Part shown: one piece after another, positions 44,154-53,388 of the stretch
Layout of the letters: each line of letters starts with the position of its first letter
Position numbering within the stretch: position 1 is the first letter of the stretch
Assembly: GCA_964293815.1 (NCBI GenBank)
Contig: CAXYYC010000011.1
Span: 1 to 61,923 of the forward strand
Source: CTSOIL-112 sp964293815
GTDB lineage: Bacteria; Pseudomonadota; Gammaproteobacteria; Burkholderiales; Burkholderiaceae
Reading direction: 5' to 3'
Length of the DNA stretch: 61,923 nucleotides
Program-made: the position numbers and the translations under genes
Notes under the pieces: model-generated
The model's database searches: none
The model's input: only the letters and a program-made list of their open reading frames with translations
What the model was told of the DNA's origin: nothing

Positions 44154-45404
44154 TCACACCTTGCTAAAAATCAGACTGGCATTACTACCGCCAAAACCAA
44201 AAGAGTTGCTCATCACATGCTGCAACTGGGGTACGGCGCATTGATCCGGTAATGCAAAATTAAGCAATGGCAATTCAGTATCTATCGCACCTTCAACCCA
44301 ATGCGGCGGCACAGATAAATCAGACAGACCAGACAAGCCAGAGGATTCAGCTTGCTTCATCGCAGACGCATGTTGCAGCGTCATGCAACAAAACAAAGCC
44401 TCAATCGCGCCCGCTGCGCCCAACGTATGTCCGGTTAACGATTTGGTCGAGCTGACTTTGACTTGATCGCCCAAAACCCGCGCAACCGCCTGCGCTTCCA
44501 TCGCATCATTTTGTCGTGTCGCTGTACCATGCAAATTAAGGTAATCAATCTGTCGGGCATCCAGTTGCGCATGGCGCAAGGCATGACGCATACACAGCTC
44601 AGCACCCACCCCGTCTGGTTGGGGCGCGGCAATATGATACGCATCGGACGACTCGCCCCAACCTGATAATTGTATCGGCGCAGGTTCACGCGAGAGCACC
44701 AGCAAAGCGGCGCCCTCACCCAAATGAATTCCCTTGCGTGTCTGAGCAAACGGTTGACAGCGGCCTCCATCCACAGCCTCTAAGGACAAAAACCCTTGAG
44801 CGGTCAATTGACTCACCACATCCGCACCACCCACGATTGCCAGATCACACACATTGTGTTGTAGCAATCGCGCCCCACTAATCAAGGCTTTAGCGCCAGA
44901 CGAGCAGGCCGTCGAAATGGTGTACGCAGGCCCATTGGCTCCCAACAACCATGCCAAAAATTGTGCCGGACTACCGTATTCTTGCTGTGCGTAGCAGTAT
45001 TCGGCGGGCAAATGCTGATGTTGTTCTTGAGACAAGAGAGCGGCTTCACCTTGCGCAATCCCTGAATTGCTCGAACCCAAAATGACCGCGATCCGATGGC
45101 GAGCAATGCCTTGGCTCAAACGCTGATACTCCGACTCCAGTTGTAAAAAAGCATGATACAGCAGCGCATTATTGCGGCTTTTGAATTGCTTTGGTGTATG
45201 CGTTGGTAAAGATTCGAGACTCGTACACTCGGGCGCTGCCAAACCCAAAAACATCGAAGCATTGGGCGAAAATGCCGAACTCTGCACACCACCCGTCGGT
45301 GCTTGTTGTACCTCAAACAGCTTTTGCTGGATGGCCGTCCGCCCCGTACCCAAGGCACAAATTCCGTCATAGGCGTGAATATAGATATTGCTCAAAGCCC
45401 TCAT
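44154..45404 (-). CDS. Beta-ketoacyl-ACP synthase (aryl polyene cluster, second synthase)
   Basis: 416 residues with catalytic C167 (STACSSGAKA) and histidines in NLHGTATRQND and LTGHTLGAAG. More diverged than the other synthase, it probably forms the heterodimer with the chain length factor. Start overlaps the lipoprotein stop by 4 bp; CAGG precedes it. Confidence 0.88.
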   Translation of the reverse strand: MRALSNIYIHAYDGICALGTGRTAIQQKLFEVQQAPTGGVQSSAFSPNASMFLGLAAPECTSLESLPTHTPKQFKSRNNALLYHAFLQLESEYQRLSQGIARHRIAVILGSSNSGIAQGEAALLSQEQHQHLPAEYCYAQQEYGSPAQFLAWLLGANGPAYTISTACSSGAKALISGARLLQHNVCDLAIVGGADVVSQLTAQGFLSLEAVDGGRCQPFAQTRKGIHLGEGAALLVLSREPAPIQLSGWGESSDAYHIAAPQPDGVGAELCMRHALRHAQLDARQIDYLNLHGTATRQNDAMEAQAVARVLGDQVKVSSTKSLTGHTLGAAGAIEALFCCMTLQHASAMKQAESSGLSGLSDLSVPPHWVEGAIDTELPLLNFALPDQCAVPQLQHVMSNSFGFGGSNASLIFSKV

Positions 45405-46030
45405 GGTTGAACCTGCATGGTGTCAATTTGAATCGTGTACGGCACGCGCACATTGTTTAGCCGAGTCGAGGCAAGCCCGTTAACCATTCGGGTATCAATT
45501 TGATACACTATCTGATTGGCGCATTGGATGGCTCGTCGTTCACCCGCCTCATCACCTTCATCACCCGTTAAGGAAGCCGCAGTCACTCGGCATTGCTCAG
45601 GTAACGTTGCCTGTATGGTCGCCAACGGCGCATACACCAATTGCATATCTTGCAGCACCTGTCGGGCATCAATGAAGTCAGGAACATACGCCTCCTTATC
45701 CACCCGTGTGCCCGTATCGGTGTGCTCAATCGTCACCAGACGTCGGCCAAATTTTAAAATCACCAAATGCACCGCTTGATTGGAGATATCCAAAGCTGCT
45801 TGCACCTGATGCTGCTGGCCGCCCGCCTGAATAGTCAATAGTTGTTGCACGCTAATATCCTGTGCCCACATAGATGGCGAGAGCAACGGCCACTGAGCCA
45901 AGGCGCCATCTGTCGATAAAGACACTGGACGCGACGTTGTACTTGGTGCTGTACTTGATGTTGTACTACAAGCGCCGAGCATACTGAACCCCAGCGTCAG
46001 CAACAGACCGCGAGCAATGAAGCGCTTCAT
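45401..46030 (-). CDS. DUF3261-like lipoprotein (aryl polyene cluster)
   Basis: 209 residues from the ATG at 46030, which overlaps the upstream stop (ATGA) and puts a lipoprotein signal at the N terminus (lipobox LGAC, cysteine about 20). The rest lacks membrane segments and resembles the DUF3261 lipoproteins seen in these loci. Probably an outer-membrane acceptor or assembly factor for the pigment. Confidence 0.77.
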   Translation of the reverse strand: MKRFIARGLLLTLGFSMLGACSTTSSTAPSTTSRPVSLSTDGALAQWPLLSPSMWAQDISVQQLLTIQAGGQQHQVQAALDISNQAVHLVILKFGRRLVTIEHTDTGTRVDKEAYVPDFIDARQVLQDMQLVYAPLATIQATLPEQCRVTAASLTGDEGDEAGERRAIQCANQIVYQIDTRMVNGLASTRLNNVRVPYTIQIDTMQVQP

Positions 46031-47292
46031 GCCGGTTGCGCCATAATCAGCTCGTGCAGCGCTGTTAAACGCTTTTTGGAATGCTCTACAAAGGGATTTT
46101 GTGTGTCCCAAGCATACCCAGCCAAAATTGACGACAGCATTTCACGAATGTGGGTTTGCTGATGAGCGCTAAAGACAACATCTTGAAATTTACCTTCATA
46201 CCATGCTTCGACGTAGGTGCGGAAGGTATCCACACCCAGACGCAACGGGCGCTCAAAATCCGCCACCCAATCCACAGCCTGTCCTGCGCGCTCGGCCAGT
46301 AGGCAGTTAGCCGCCAAGCTGGCTGATTTGACCGCAATGGTGATCCCCGATGAAAAAACCGGATCCAAAAACTCACCAGCATTGCCCAACAAGGCATAGC
46401 CCGGCCCGACTAATGAGGTCACATTCGCCGAGTAACCAATGATGGTTTGCACCGGCAAAGGCCATTGCGCCTCAGATAAAATTTCGGCCAGATAGGGATC
46501 ATGCTGCACCAAATTTTTCAATTTTTCATCGTGGCTTTCTCCTGCCACTTCCGCAAAAAACGCTTGCTCCGCCACCACGCCAAAAGAACAGCGCCCATTG
46601 GAGAATGGAATCAGCCAATACCAAACATCCACATGCTCTGGATGCACGGTAATCAAAATCTTATTGCGGTCAAAGCTGTATGTCGGGATATGGTCTTCAA
46701 TATGGGTGAAAATCGCTTGGCGAACCGGCAATCCAGAAGGGCTTTCCAAATTCAACAAGCGCGGAAATACCCGCGCAAAGCCGCTGGCATCCAAGACAAA
46801 TTTAGCGCTGACTTGATAAACCTCACCCGAAACATGGTCAGATACCGTGACCAGACATTTTTTCGCGGCCTCATCATAGTGATAGGCCATTACTTCCTGT
46901 TTAAAGCGTACCTGCGCGCCTTGTTTTTGTGCTTGCTCAATCAAAATTTGGTCAAAATTGGCGCGCTGAACCTGAAAAGTCGTACCCCAGCCAGGGGAAA
47001 ATTTTTCGCGAAAATCGAAATGCATACGATGACCACGACAGGAGAATTGCGCCCCATTTTTGAATTGAAAACCCTCTTCAATAATGGCTTGCAACATCCC
47101 TGCTTCTTCAAAATACGCCATACTTTGCGGCAGCAGGCTCTCGCCGATGGAAAACCGTGGGAATTGACCTTTTTCTAAAACCAATACATCGATATCTGCT
47201 GATTGGCGCTTGAGTATGCCTGCGGCCACAGAGCCGGAAGGGCCTGCACCCACAATCAAAATATCCGTATGAATGGTTTTTAGTTCGGCCAT
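46027..47292 (-). CDS. FAD-dependent halogenase-like oxidoreductase heading the aryl polyene operon
   Basis: 421 residues. FAD-binding GAGPSGSVAAG (15-25), the GESLLPQS loop (50-57), a lysine at 78 in FKNGAQF, and W-Y-W-L-I-P at 224-229, which fits the WxWxIP fingerprint of flavin-dependent halogenases. A second GNAGEFLDPVFSSG flavin motif follows. Xanthomonadins, the related pigments of Xanthomonas, are brominated and their loci carry such a gene, so ring or chain halogenation is plausible; a plain hydroxylase or reductase cannot be ruled out. AGGAACG precedes the start. First gene of the 15-gene leftward operon. Confidence 0.78.
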   Translation of the reverse strand: MAELKTIHTDILIVGAGPSGSVAAGILKRQSADIDVLVLEKGQFPRFSIGESLLPQSMAYFEEAGMLQAIIEEGFQFKNGAQFSCRGHRMHFDFREKFSPGWGTTFQVQRANFDQILIEQAQKQGAQVRFKQEVMAYHYDEAAKKCLVTVSDHVSGEVYQVSAKFVLDASGFARVFPRLLNLESPSGLPVRQAIFTHIEDHIPTYSFDRNKILITVHPEHVDVWYWLIPFSNGRCSFGVVAEQAFFAEVAGESHDEKLKNLVQHDPYLAEILSEAQWPLPVQTIIGYSANVTSLVGPGYALLGNAGEFLDPVFSSGITIAVKSASLAANCLLAERAGQAVDWVADFERPLRLGVDTFRTYVEAWYEGKFQDVVFSAHQQTHIREMLSSILAGYAWDTQNPFVEHSKKRLTALHELIMAQPA

Positions 47293-47380
47293 GATCGTTC
47301 CTATGAGAAAAACGGGGGTGATATAAAGAGAAAGATGTGTCTGAACACAAGCAACTCGGCATATAATGCGTGCACAATTT

Positions 47381-47429
47381 AAAGGTACATATCGGTACTA
47401 ATTATACCATTGCACCCTTCATATTTAAC
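47381..47429 (-). promoter_or_regulatory. Candidate promoter of the leftward aryl polyene operon
   Basis: On the minus strand GTTAAA (47424-47429) and TATAAT (47401-47406) are separated by 17 bp, about 110 bp before the first gene. An imperfect dyad AGGTACATATCGGTACT lies just downstream (about 47382-47399) and could bind a regulator. The gap is shared with the divergent antiporter gene. Confidence 0.45.
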
Positions 47430-47506
47430 CCATTTTTATAGCCACTGCTGATCTATACCAAGCGGCTCGGTCAAGCGATTATCGCCGCACAGAACACCCG
47501 CCATCC

Positions 47507-48718
47507 ATGTTAGAGTTTGCCATTTTATTGCTGGTTTTAATTGTTTTCCCAAGCGTCTTGGGACGGATACTGCATATTCACAAACTATTTCCGATCTTTT
47601 TTATCCAGCTGCTTTTAGGCGTTTTAATTGCCAATCTGTCTTTTGAGTCCCGCCAACCAATCGTACAGCATCTCAACTTTCAATTCTGGTCGGACAGTTT
47701 TGAGCATTTGGGCTGGTTTGGCATCGCATGTACCATCGCTTTATCGTCGTCACAAGCATCTGAATACCACAATCATCAAGCAGAGCGTCGTTTTATTACC
47801 ATCAGCGTTTTGGGATTCTCCCTCACCTTTCTGCTCAATACACTCTGCGCACTACTCATCGCCAAAATGAATCCCGAGCTGCTTGGCAGCTCCTCCCATT
47901 TGCTGTGGTTCTCCCTATCCATGGGTTTGAGTTTATCTGTAACCGCCGTGCCGATTTTGGTGGCCATACTAAGCGATCTGAATGTCACACCGCTGGTGAA
48001 AAATACCGCGATCAGCGCCGCATTGATGGATGATTTATGGCTCTGGCTGGGCATAGGCTTTGTCTTGTCTTTGTCCGCAAAAACCAGCCATCCCTTCAAT
48101 ATGTTGATTTTATTAGCACTTTATTTAATCAGCATGTTCTTTGTCATCAAGCCCGCCATCCAGCTCTTTATCAGCACACATACACTGGACAGCGGCCATC
48201 AGTTATTGTTGGTCATTACCACCATTTTGATGTCATCCGTCGCGACCGAACTGATTGGGCTGCACTCCATTTTTGGCATATTTATTGCCGGATTGATTAT
48301 GCCAACCACGTTACTCAATCAAGTTAGACCCGCGCTCACCGATATGAGCAATATGTTGTTCGTTCCCCTGTTTTTTGTCATATCCGGCACAAAAATTCAT
48401 TTGGATGTCATCGGTTGGCATTTTGTACTACTGCTAATTTTATTTTCCATCATTGCAACAGGCTCTAAATTTTTATCCGTCTCTTTTATTGCCAAACGAC
48501 TGGGGTTCTCATGGCCAGATGCGCTTATATTGGGCACATTGATGCAATGTAAAGGCTTGATGGAATTGGTCGTTGCCAATGTCTTGCTGGAAACTGGCAT
48601 CATCAGCAATTTTATGTTCTCTATTCTGTCGATTTACGCGCTATTATCAACCCTATTCACAACCCCAATCATTCAGTTATTGAATCGCTACAGGCATAAA
48701 AAAACGCTCGCCTCCTAA
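47507..48718 (+). CDS. CPA2-family cation/proton antiporter (Kef-type membrane domain)
   Basis: 403 residues, about 11-13 hydrophobic helices and no C-terminal NAD-binding (TrkA-N) domain. The motif LMDDLWLWLG and the glycine-rich GIFIAGLIMP segment are family features. It should exchange Na+ or K+ for protons across the inner membrane. Divergent from the aryl polyene operon and convergent with the aminotransferase gene; no sign that it belongs to either. Confidence 0.82.
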   Translation: MLEFAILLLVLIVFPSVLGRILHIHKLFPIFFIQLLLGVLIANLSFESRQPIVQHLNFQFWSDSFEHLGWFGIACTIALSSSQASEYHNHQAERRFITISVLGFSLTFLLNTLCALLIAKMNPELLGSSSHLLWFSLSMGLSLSVTAVPILVAILSDLNVTPLVKNTAISAALMDDLWLWLGIGFVLSLSAKTSHPFNMLILLALYLISMFFVIKPAIQLFISTHTLDSGHQLLLVITTILMSSVATELIGLHSIFGIFIAGLIMPTTLLNQVRPALTDMSNMLFVPLFFVISGTKIHLDVIGWHFVLLLILFSIIATGSKFLSVSFIAKRLGFSWPDALILGTLMQCKGLMELVVANVLLETGIISNFMFSILSIYALLSTLFTTPIIQLLNRYRHKKTLAS

Positions 48719-48731
48719 GAGCCGAGCGTCG
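48698..48731 (-). terminator. Terminator of the aminotransferase gene
   Basis: Read leftward: CGACGCTCG, an 11-base loop, CGAGCG then TTTTTTT. It lies 18-50 bp after the aminotransferase stop and overlaps the antiporter's last codons (hairpin arms about 48703-48709 and 48723-48730). Confidence 0.75.
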
Positions 48732-48748
48732 ATTTGTATTGACGATTA

Positions 48749-49879
48749 TTAAACCAGCACAGCGTCCAAGGCATGGGCAAAGCGCGCCACAGTGCCATCC
48801 ACATCGTTCAATTTATCAATCCCAAACAAGCCCAAGCGGAAGGTTTTGTAATCGGCCGGCTCGTCGCATTGTAACGGCACGCCTGCGGCGATTTGCAAGC
48901 CTTGTTCGATGAATTTTTTGCCATTTTGAATGCTATCGTCGGTGGTGTAGCAGACGACCACGCCCGGTGCTTCAAAACCCGTATCGGCGACGCTGATGAA
49001 GCCTTTATTGGCGAGTAATGTGCGGATTTTTTGTCCCAGCTCGATTTGACGCGCACGCAGATTTTCAAAGCCCGCCTGCTCGGCAAGCTGCATCATGTCG
49101 CGGAAATATTTAATCGCGTCGGTCGGCATAGTCGCGTGATAGGCATGACTACCATTTTCGTAGGCTTGCATGATTTGCAGCCATTTTTTCAGATCCACGG
49201 CAAAGCTGTTGCTGCTGGTGGCGTTGACTTTCGCCAACGCTGCTTCGTTCATCATCACCAGACCGCAGCAAGGTGAACCGCTCCAGCCTTTTTGCGGCGC
49301 ACTGATGAGCACATCGACGCCAGTGGCTTGCATATCTACCCAAATCGCACCCGAGGCGATACAGTCGAGTACAAACAGACCACCCACCGCATGTACGGCA
49401 TCGGCCACGGCTTTGATGTAGTCGTTCGGCAGAATCATGCCCGATGCGGTTTCGACATGCGGTGCGAACACGACTGCGGGCTTTTCCGCCGCAATTTTCA
49501 CCAAGACTTCATCCAAAGGCGCAGGCGCGAAGGGTTGCTGCGAGCCGCTGTGCGCTTGGCATGCTTTCATCACGGTGACTTTCGAGCTGATGCCACCCGT
49601 TTCGAGAATTTGTGACCAACGGAAGCTGAAAAATCCGTTGCGAATCACGAGGCATTGCTCGTTTTGCGCCAATTGACGCGCGACAGCCTCCATTGCGTAG
49701 GTTCCACCGCCGGGAATCACAGCGACGGCTTGCGCGTGGTAGACTTTTTTCAGCGTTGCCGACACGTCATTCATCACACGCTGAAACTGTGCGGACATGT
49801 GGTTGAGCGAGCGATCCGTGAATACGACGGAGTATTCGAGCAGACCATCGGGATCAATATTGGGTAATAAAGCAGGCAT
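48749..49879 (-). CDS. Class V PLP-dependent aminotransferase (alanine-glyoxylate/serine-pyruvate type)
   Basis: 376 residues from the ATG at 49879, preceded by AGGAA; two earlier in-frame ATGs lack such a site. The PLP-binding lysine is K197 in SAPQKGWSG, with the PGGGTYAMEA phosphate-binding loop (56-65) before it. The amino donor and acceptor cannot be read from sequence. It stands alone between the antiporter and ttcA. Confidence 0.85.
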   Translation of the reverse strand: MPALLPNIDPDGLLEYSVVFTDRSLNHMSAQFQRVMNDVSATLKKVYHAQAVAVIPGGGTYAMEAVARQLAQNEQCLVIRNGFFSFRWSQILETGGISSKVTVMKACQAHSGSQQPFAPAPLDEVLVKIAAEKPAVVFAPHVETASGMILPNDYIKAVADAVHAVGGLFVLDCIASGAIWVDMQATGVDVLISAPQKGWSGSPCCGLVMMNEAALAKVNATSSNSFAVDLKKWLQIMQAYENGSHAYHATMPTDAIKYFRDMMQLAEQAGFENLRARQIELGQKIRTLLANKGFISVADTGFEAPGVVVCYTTDDSIQNGKKFIEQGLQIAAGVPLQCDEPADYKTFRLGLFGIDKLNDVDGTVARFAHALDAVLV

Positions 49880-49955
49880 ATCATTTCCTATCAACATCAA
49901 AGTTATGAATCAGTTCTGGTAGAACTGAGTTTTGACTATTTATACAGCAAAATAC

Positions 49956-50855
49956 TTATGGGGTAAAGCGAATCACTTGCTCCGTGAATTCAGTCGTCGT
50001 TTCGTTGACGTCACTCAATGTGGCACACGGCTCTTCATCAAACGCAATATCGCCTTCACGCACATAGGTGTTCACCGTGAGATTTTTAAAGTCAAACAGT
50101 TCCGCATCCATCAAATGCGATGGTACAACCGTGCCCATCGCGCGCGCCATGTTCTCCACCCAGCCTTTTTTCTTGCTCCATTCTGCGATCATGGCTTTCA
50201 TTGCTTGACGTTGCAGATTTTCCTGCGAGCCGCACAGATTACACGGAATGATGGGGAATTGTTTGGCTTGGGCGTAGCGCTCCATATCGCTTTCGGTGCA
50301 GTAGGCCAGCGGGCGGATGACGATGTGTTTGCCATCATCCGAGACCAGTTTCGGCGGCATGGCTTTGATTTTCGCGGCGTAAAATAGATTGAGCAAAAAT
50401 GTTTCGAGGATGTCGTCGCGGTGGTGTCCGAGTGCGATTTTCGTCGCGCCCAATTCATCCGCAACGCGGTATAAAATCCCGCGACGCAGACGCGAGCATA
50501 GGCCGCAGGTGGTTTTGCCTTCCTCGATCACGCGCTTGACGATGGAATAGGTGTCTTGGTTTTCGATGTGATACGGCACGCCAATGCTGTCCAAATAATG
50601 GGGCAGGACATCCGCTGGAAAGCCCGGTTGCTTTTGATCCAGATTCACCGCGACCACATCAAAGTGAATCGGTGCGCGCTCGCGCAGTTTGAGCAGCACA
50701 TCCAGCAGGCCGTAGCTGTCCTTGCCGCCGGACAGGCAGACCATCACTTTGTCGCCATCCTCGATCATATTGTAGTCACCGATGGCTTGGCCAACCAGTC
50801 GCGTCAGGCGTTTTTCGAGTTTATTGTGTTCGTATTTTTGCTTCTGTTCGTTCAT
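49956..50855 (-). CDS. ttcA: tRNA 2-thiocytidine(32) synthetase
   Basis: 299 residues. PP-loop SGGKDS (about 45-50), the CGLC motif (about 119-122) and the later CNLCGS give the cysteines for the [4Fe-4S] cluster. It thiolates cytidine 32 of some tRNAs. Next gene in the same direction is folB; this pairing is common in betaproteobacteria. Confidence 0.93.
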   Translation of the reverse strand: MNEQKQKYEHNKLEKRLTRLVGQAIGDYNMIEDGDKVMVCLSGGKDSYGLLDVLLKLRERAPIHFDVVAVNLDQKQPGFPADVLPHYLDSIGVPYHIENQDTYSIVKRVIEEGKTTCGLCSRLRRGILYRVADELGATKIALGHHRDDILETFLLNLFYAAKIKAMPPKLVSDDGKHIVIRPLAYCTESDMERYAQAKQFPIIPCNLCGSQENLQRQAMKAMIAEWSKKKGWVENMARAMGTVVPSHLMDAELFDFKNLTVNTYVREGDIAFDEEPCATLSDVNETTTEFTEQVIRFTP

Positions 50856-50867
50856 ATCTTTTGTTTT

Positions 50868-51269
50868 TTAGAAATACCACGCCCCGACGCCAATCGCGTC
50901 GCAATCGCGGTAAATATCGGTTTTGGCACTGGCGATGTACACGCCGACAATCGCTTTTTTGGTCAAAATTTGTTGCGCGATTTTATCGCACAGCGTTTCT
51001 TGCAACTGCACATGCTCGGCATGCACAAAATCCACCACCGAGTTGCGGATAAAATCATAATCCACCACTTCGTCCAAGCCATCATGCGTCGGGCTGGCGT
51101 TCTCACGTTTGACATACGCCACGACATTAAACACCATCGGCTGCGCGCCGAATTTCTCATGGTCGTACACACCGATTTTTACATTCAAACGCAGATTGCG
51201 CACATAAATACTCCGGCACGATTCCAGCTGCGCCGTGCGCTCGGGGGTCAAAGGATGGGTAATCAACAT
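50868..51269 (-). CDS. folB: Dihydroneopterin aldolase
   Basis: 133 residues with the family pattern IGVYDHEKFGAQP and DGLDEVVDYDFIRNSV (abridged). It converts 7,8-dihydroneopterin to 6-hydroxymethyl-dihydropterin plus glycolaldehyde in folate synthesis. It lies between a FolM-like reductase and ttcA, all leftward. Confidence 0.88.
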   Translation of the reverse strand: MLITHPLTPERTAQLESCRSIYVRNLRLNVKIGVYDHEKFGAQPMVFNVVAYVKRENASPTHDGLDEVVDYDFIRNSVVDFVHAEHVQLQETLCDKIAQQILTKKAIVGVYIASAKTDIYRDCDAIGVGAWYF

Positions 51270-51279
51270 GGTTAAACTT

Positions 51280-52077
51280 TCAAGAAAGAAACATCACATC
51301 GCGCGGCGACGGCGTCAAATACTGACCACCGTCCACCAGCAGCGTTGTACCGGTCATGCTGGGCGCGGACAACACATACAGCAAGGCATGAGCAATATCC
51401 GCAGGCGTTGATCCGCGCTGCAACAGTGTCTGCCCGTGCTTTTGCGCAAAATCCACATCGGACTGCTCGCCCGAACGCAAACTCAGACCCGGCGCAATGC
51501 CCATGACGCGAATGCGCGGTGCGAGTGCCTGCGCAGAGAGTACCGTCGCCTGCTGTAACGCCGCTTTACTCAGGGTGTAGGATAAAAAATCTGGGTTCGG
51601 ATTGAACAACTTCTGATCCAGCAGATTCACCACCACGCCCTTTTGTTCGTCAGGCAACTGCTGCGCGAACTGCTGGGTCAACAGCATCGGCGCAAAGGTG
51701 TTCGTGCGCCAATGCTGCTCAAACAATTCAAGCGACAACGGCGCATCCTGCGTCAGCGCATCATACTCGAACAGCGACGCATTATTGACCAGCACGCCGA
51801 TGACACCCAACGAAGCACTCGCCTGCGCGATCAATTGCCCCACACTCGCCGCATTCGACAAATCAGCTTGCACCGCACAGGCGCGCACGCCGAGCGATTG
51901 CAATTCACGCACCAACTGCGCAGCCTCAACCTGCGAATGACGAAAATGCACCACCACGTCAAACCCCGCACGAGCCAAAGCCAAACACAATTCACGGCCA
52001 ATGCGCTGCGCCCCGCCGGTCACCAGCGCGGTTTTTGGCATAGCAGGATCGAAGTTAAAAAAAACAGGCTCGGACAT
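51280..52077 (-). CDS. Short-chain dehydrogenase, FolM-like pteridine reductase
   Basis: About 265 residues from the ATG at 52077; an internal start at 52041 (MPKTALVTGG) is also possible. NADPH motif TGGAQRIGRE, NNAS and the YTLSKAAL active-site pair are present, plus the NLLDQK segment I associate with pteridine reductases. Position directly upstream of folB supports a role in dihydromonapterin or folate metabolism. Confidence 0.8.
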   Translation of the reverse strand: MSEPVFFNFDPAMPKTALVTGGAQRIGRELCLALARAGFDVVVHFRHSQVEAAQLVRELQSLGVRACAVQADLSNAASVGQLIAQASASLGVIGVLVNNASLFEYDALTQDAPLSLELFEQHWRTNTFAPMLLTQQFAQQLPDEQKGVVVNLLDQKLFNPNPDFLSYTLSKAALQQATVLSAQALAPRIRVMGIAPGLSLRSGEQSDVDFAQKHGQTLLQRGSTPADIAHALLYVLSAPSMTGTTLLVDGGQYLTPSPRDVMFLS

Positions 52078-52171
52078 GATGGTTTTGCTCACGGATTCTG
52101 TTACTAAATACGCTACAATGACGCGCAACTATTGAGAAATGTAAAGCCCACATTGTACGTGAAAACACCCC

Positions 52172-53380
52172 ATGTCAAACAATACCGCACAAAAATTACC
52201 CACACCGTCCGCCGCACAAATCGCCCGCTCCGAGCAACTGACCGCGCTGATTCAAGCCGAAATTGCACACAACGGCGGCTGGATACCGTTTGACCAATAC
52301 ATGAACGCGGCTCTGTACACGCCGAATTTGGGTTACTACGCCAACGACCTCTCACCGTTTTCGATGTGGGCGGATCAGGGCGACTTCATCACCGCGCCCT
52401 TGCTCACGCCACTGTTCGGCGCGGCGCTGGCCGAGCAGGCGCTGGAAGTATTTGAGCTAATCAAACACGTTCAGCCCGATGCACCGGCAAACATCCTCGA
52501 ATTCGGCGCGGGCACAGGGCGATTGGCCGCCGATATGCTGCACCATTTGGCCGAGCGCGGCGTCGCCGTGCATTACCAAATCATGGAGCTGTCGGCCACA
52601 CTGCAAGCGCAACAACGCGCCACCATCACCGAAGCACTGGCCGACATCCCGCATCAGCATCAATTCACATGGTTGAGCGAACTGCCCCAGCAATTCTGCG
52701 GACTGATGCTCGGTAATGAGGTGCTGGACGCGATGCCTGTGCGCTTGATTGGCGTGGATAATGGGCAAGCATTCGAGCGCGGTGTCGCCATTGAAAATCA
52801 TCAATTGATTTGGCAAGAACGTCCGAGCGATGAACAACTTCCCATACCCGCAGAGTGGCGCGACGCATTGCGCGACAGCGGTGCGCGCTACCTGAGCGAA
52901 ACGCACACGCAGCAAACGGCCTTCATCGAGAGCTTGGCGCAGCATTTGGACATCGGCGTCATCGTGATGCTTGACTATGGTTTTCCCGCGCACGAGTACT
53001 ATCATCCCGAGCGCAATCGCGGCACGATGATGTGCCACATTCAACACGTCGCGCACGACGAGGCGCTGTATTATCCAGGCGTGCAGGATTTAACCGCGCA
53101 TGTGAATTTTTCCGCCCTTGTCCCTGCTGAAAACGCGGCGTACCAAGCCATCGGCTACACCTCTCAAGCGAATTTTTTAATCAATAACGGTATATTGGAT
53201 CAACTCGCGCAGATTGAGCCTGTACAACAGCGCGTGCACGCCAATCGTGTACAAAGGCTGCTGTCCGAGGCGGAAATGGGGGAGTTGTTCAAAGTCATGG
53301 CGTGGAGCAAAGGCATTGAATTTGACGAGGATGAAACCTTACAAGGATTCGTTCGCGGCGACCGTCTACACCGATTATAG
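52172..53380 (+). CDS. SAM-dependent methyltransferase of the MidA/NDUFAF7 family (COG1565)
   Basis: 402 residues. Pattern GGWIPFDQYMNAALYTPNLGYY at the N terminus, ILEFGAGTGRLAADM as the SAM-binding motif (about 108-122), then LMLGNEVLDAMPV and LDYGFPAHEYYHPER. The mitochondrial relative methylates an arginine of complex I; the bacterial substrate is unclear. Divergent from the FolM-like gene, a neighbour relation I recall from betaproteobacteria. Confidence 0.85.
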   Translation: MSNNTAQKLPTPSAAQIARSEQLTALIQAEIAHNGGWIPFDQYMNAALYTPNLGYYANDLSPFSMWADQGDFITAPLLTPLFGAALAEQALEVFELIKHVQPDAPANILEFGAGTGRLAADMLHHLAERGVAVHYQIMELSATLQAQQRATITEALADIPHQHQFTWLSELPQQFCGLMLGNEVLDAMPVRLIGVDNGQAFERGVAIENHQLIWQERPSDEQLPIPAEWRDALRDSGARYLSETHTQQTAFIESLAQHLDIGVIVMLDYGFPAHEYYHPERNRGTMMCHIQHVAHDEALYYPGVQDLTAHVNFSALVPAENAAYQAIGYTSQANFLINNGILDQLAQIEPVQQRVHANRVQRLLSEAEMGELFKVMAWSKGIEFDEDETLQGFVRGDRLHRL

Positions 53381-53388
53381 GAGGCACG

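Noticed and set aside
46501..47178. 225-residue plus-strand open frame opposite the halogenase-like gene
   Set aside because: The minus-strand gene has clear FAD motifs and operon context; the plus frame has none.
30932..47292. Ordinary fatty acid biosynthesis cluster
   Set aside because: No enoyl reductase or malonyl transferase, but there are a ligase, chain length factor, LolA-like carrier and MMPL exporter, which together indicate an aryl polyene locus.
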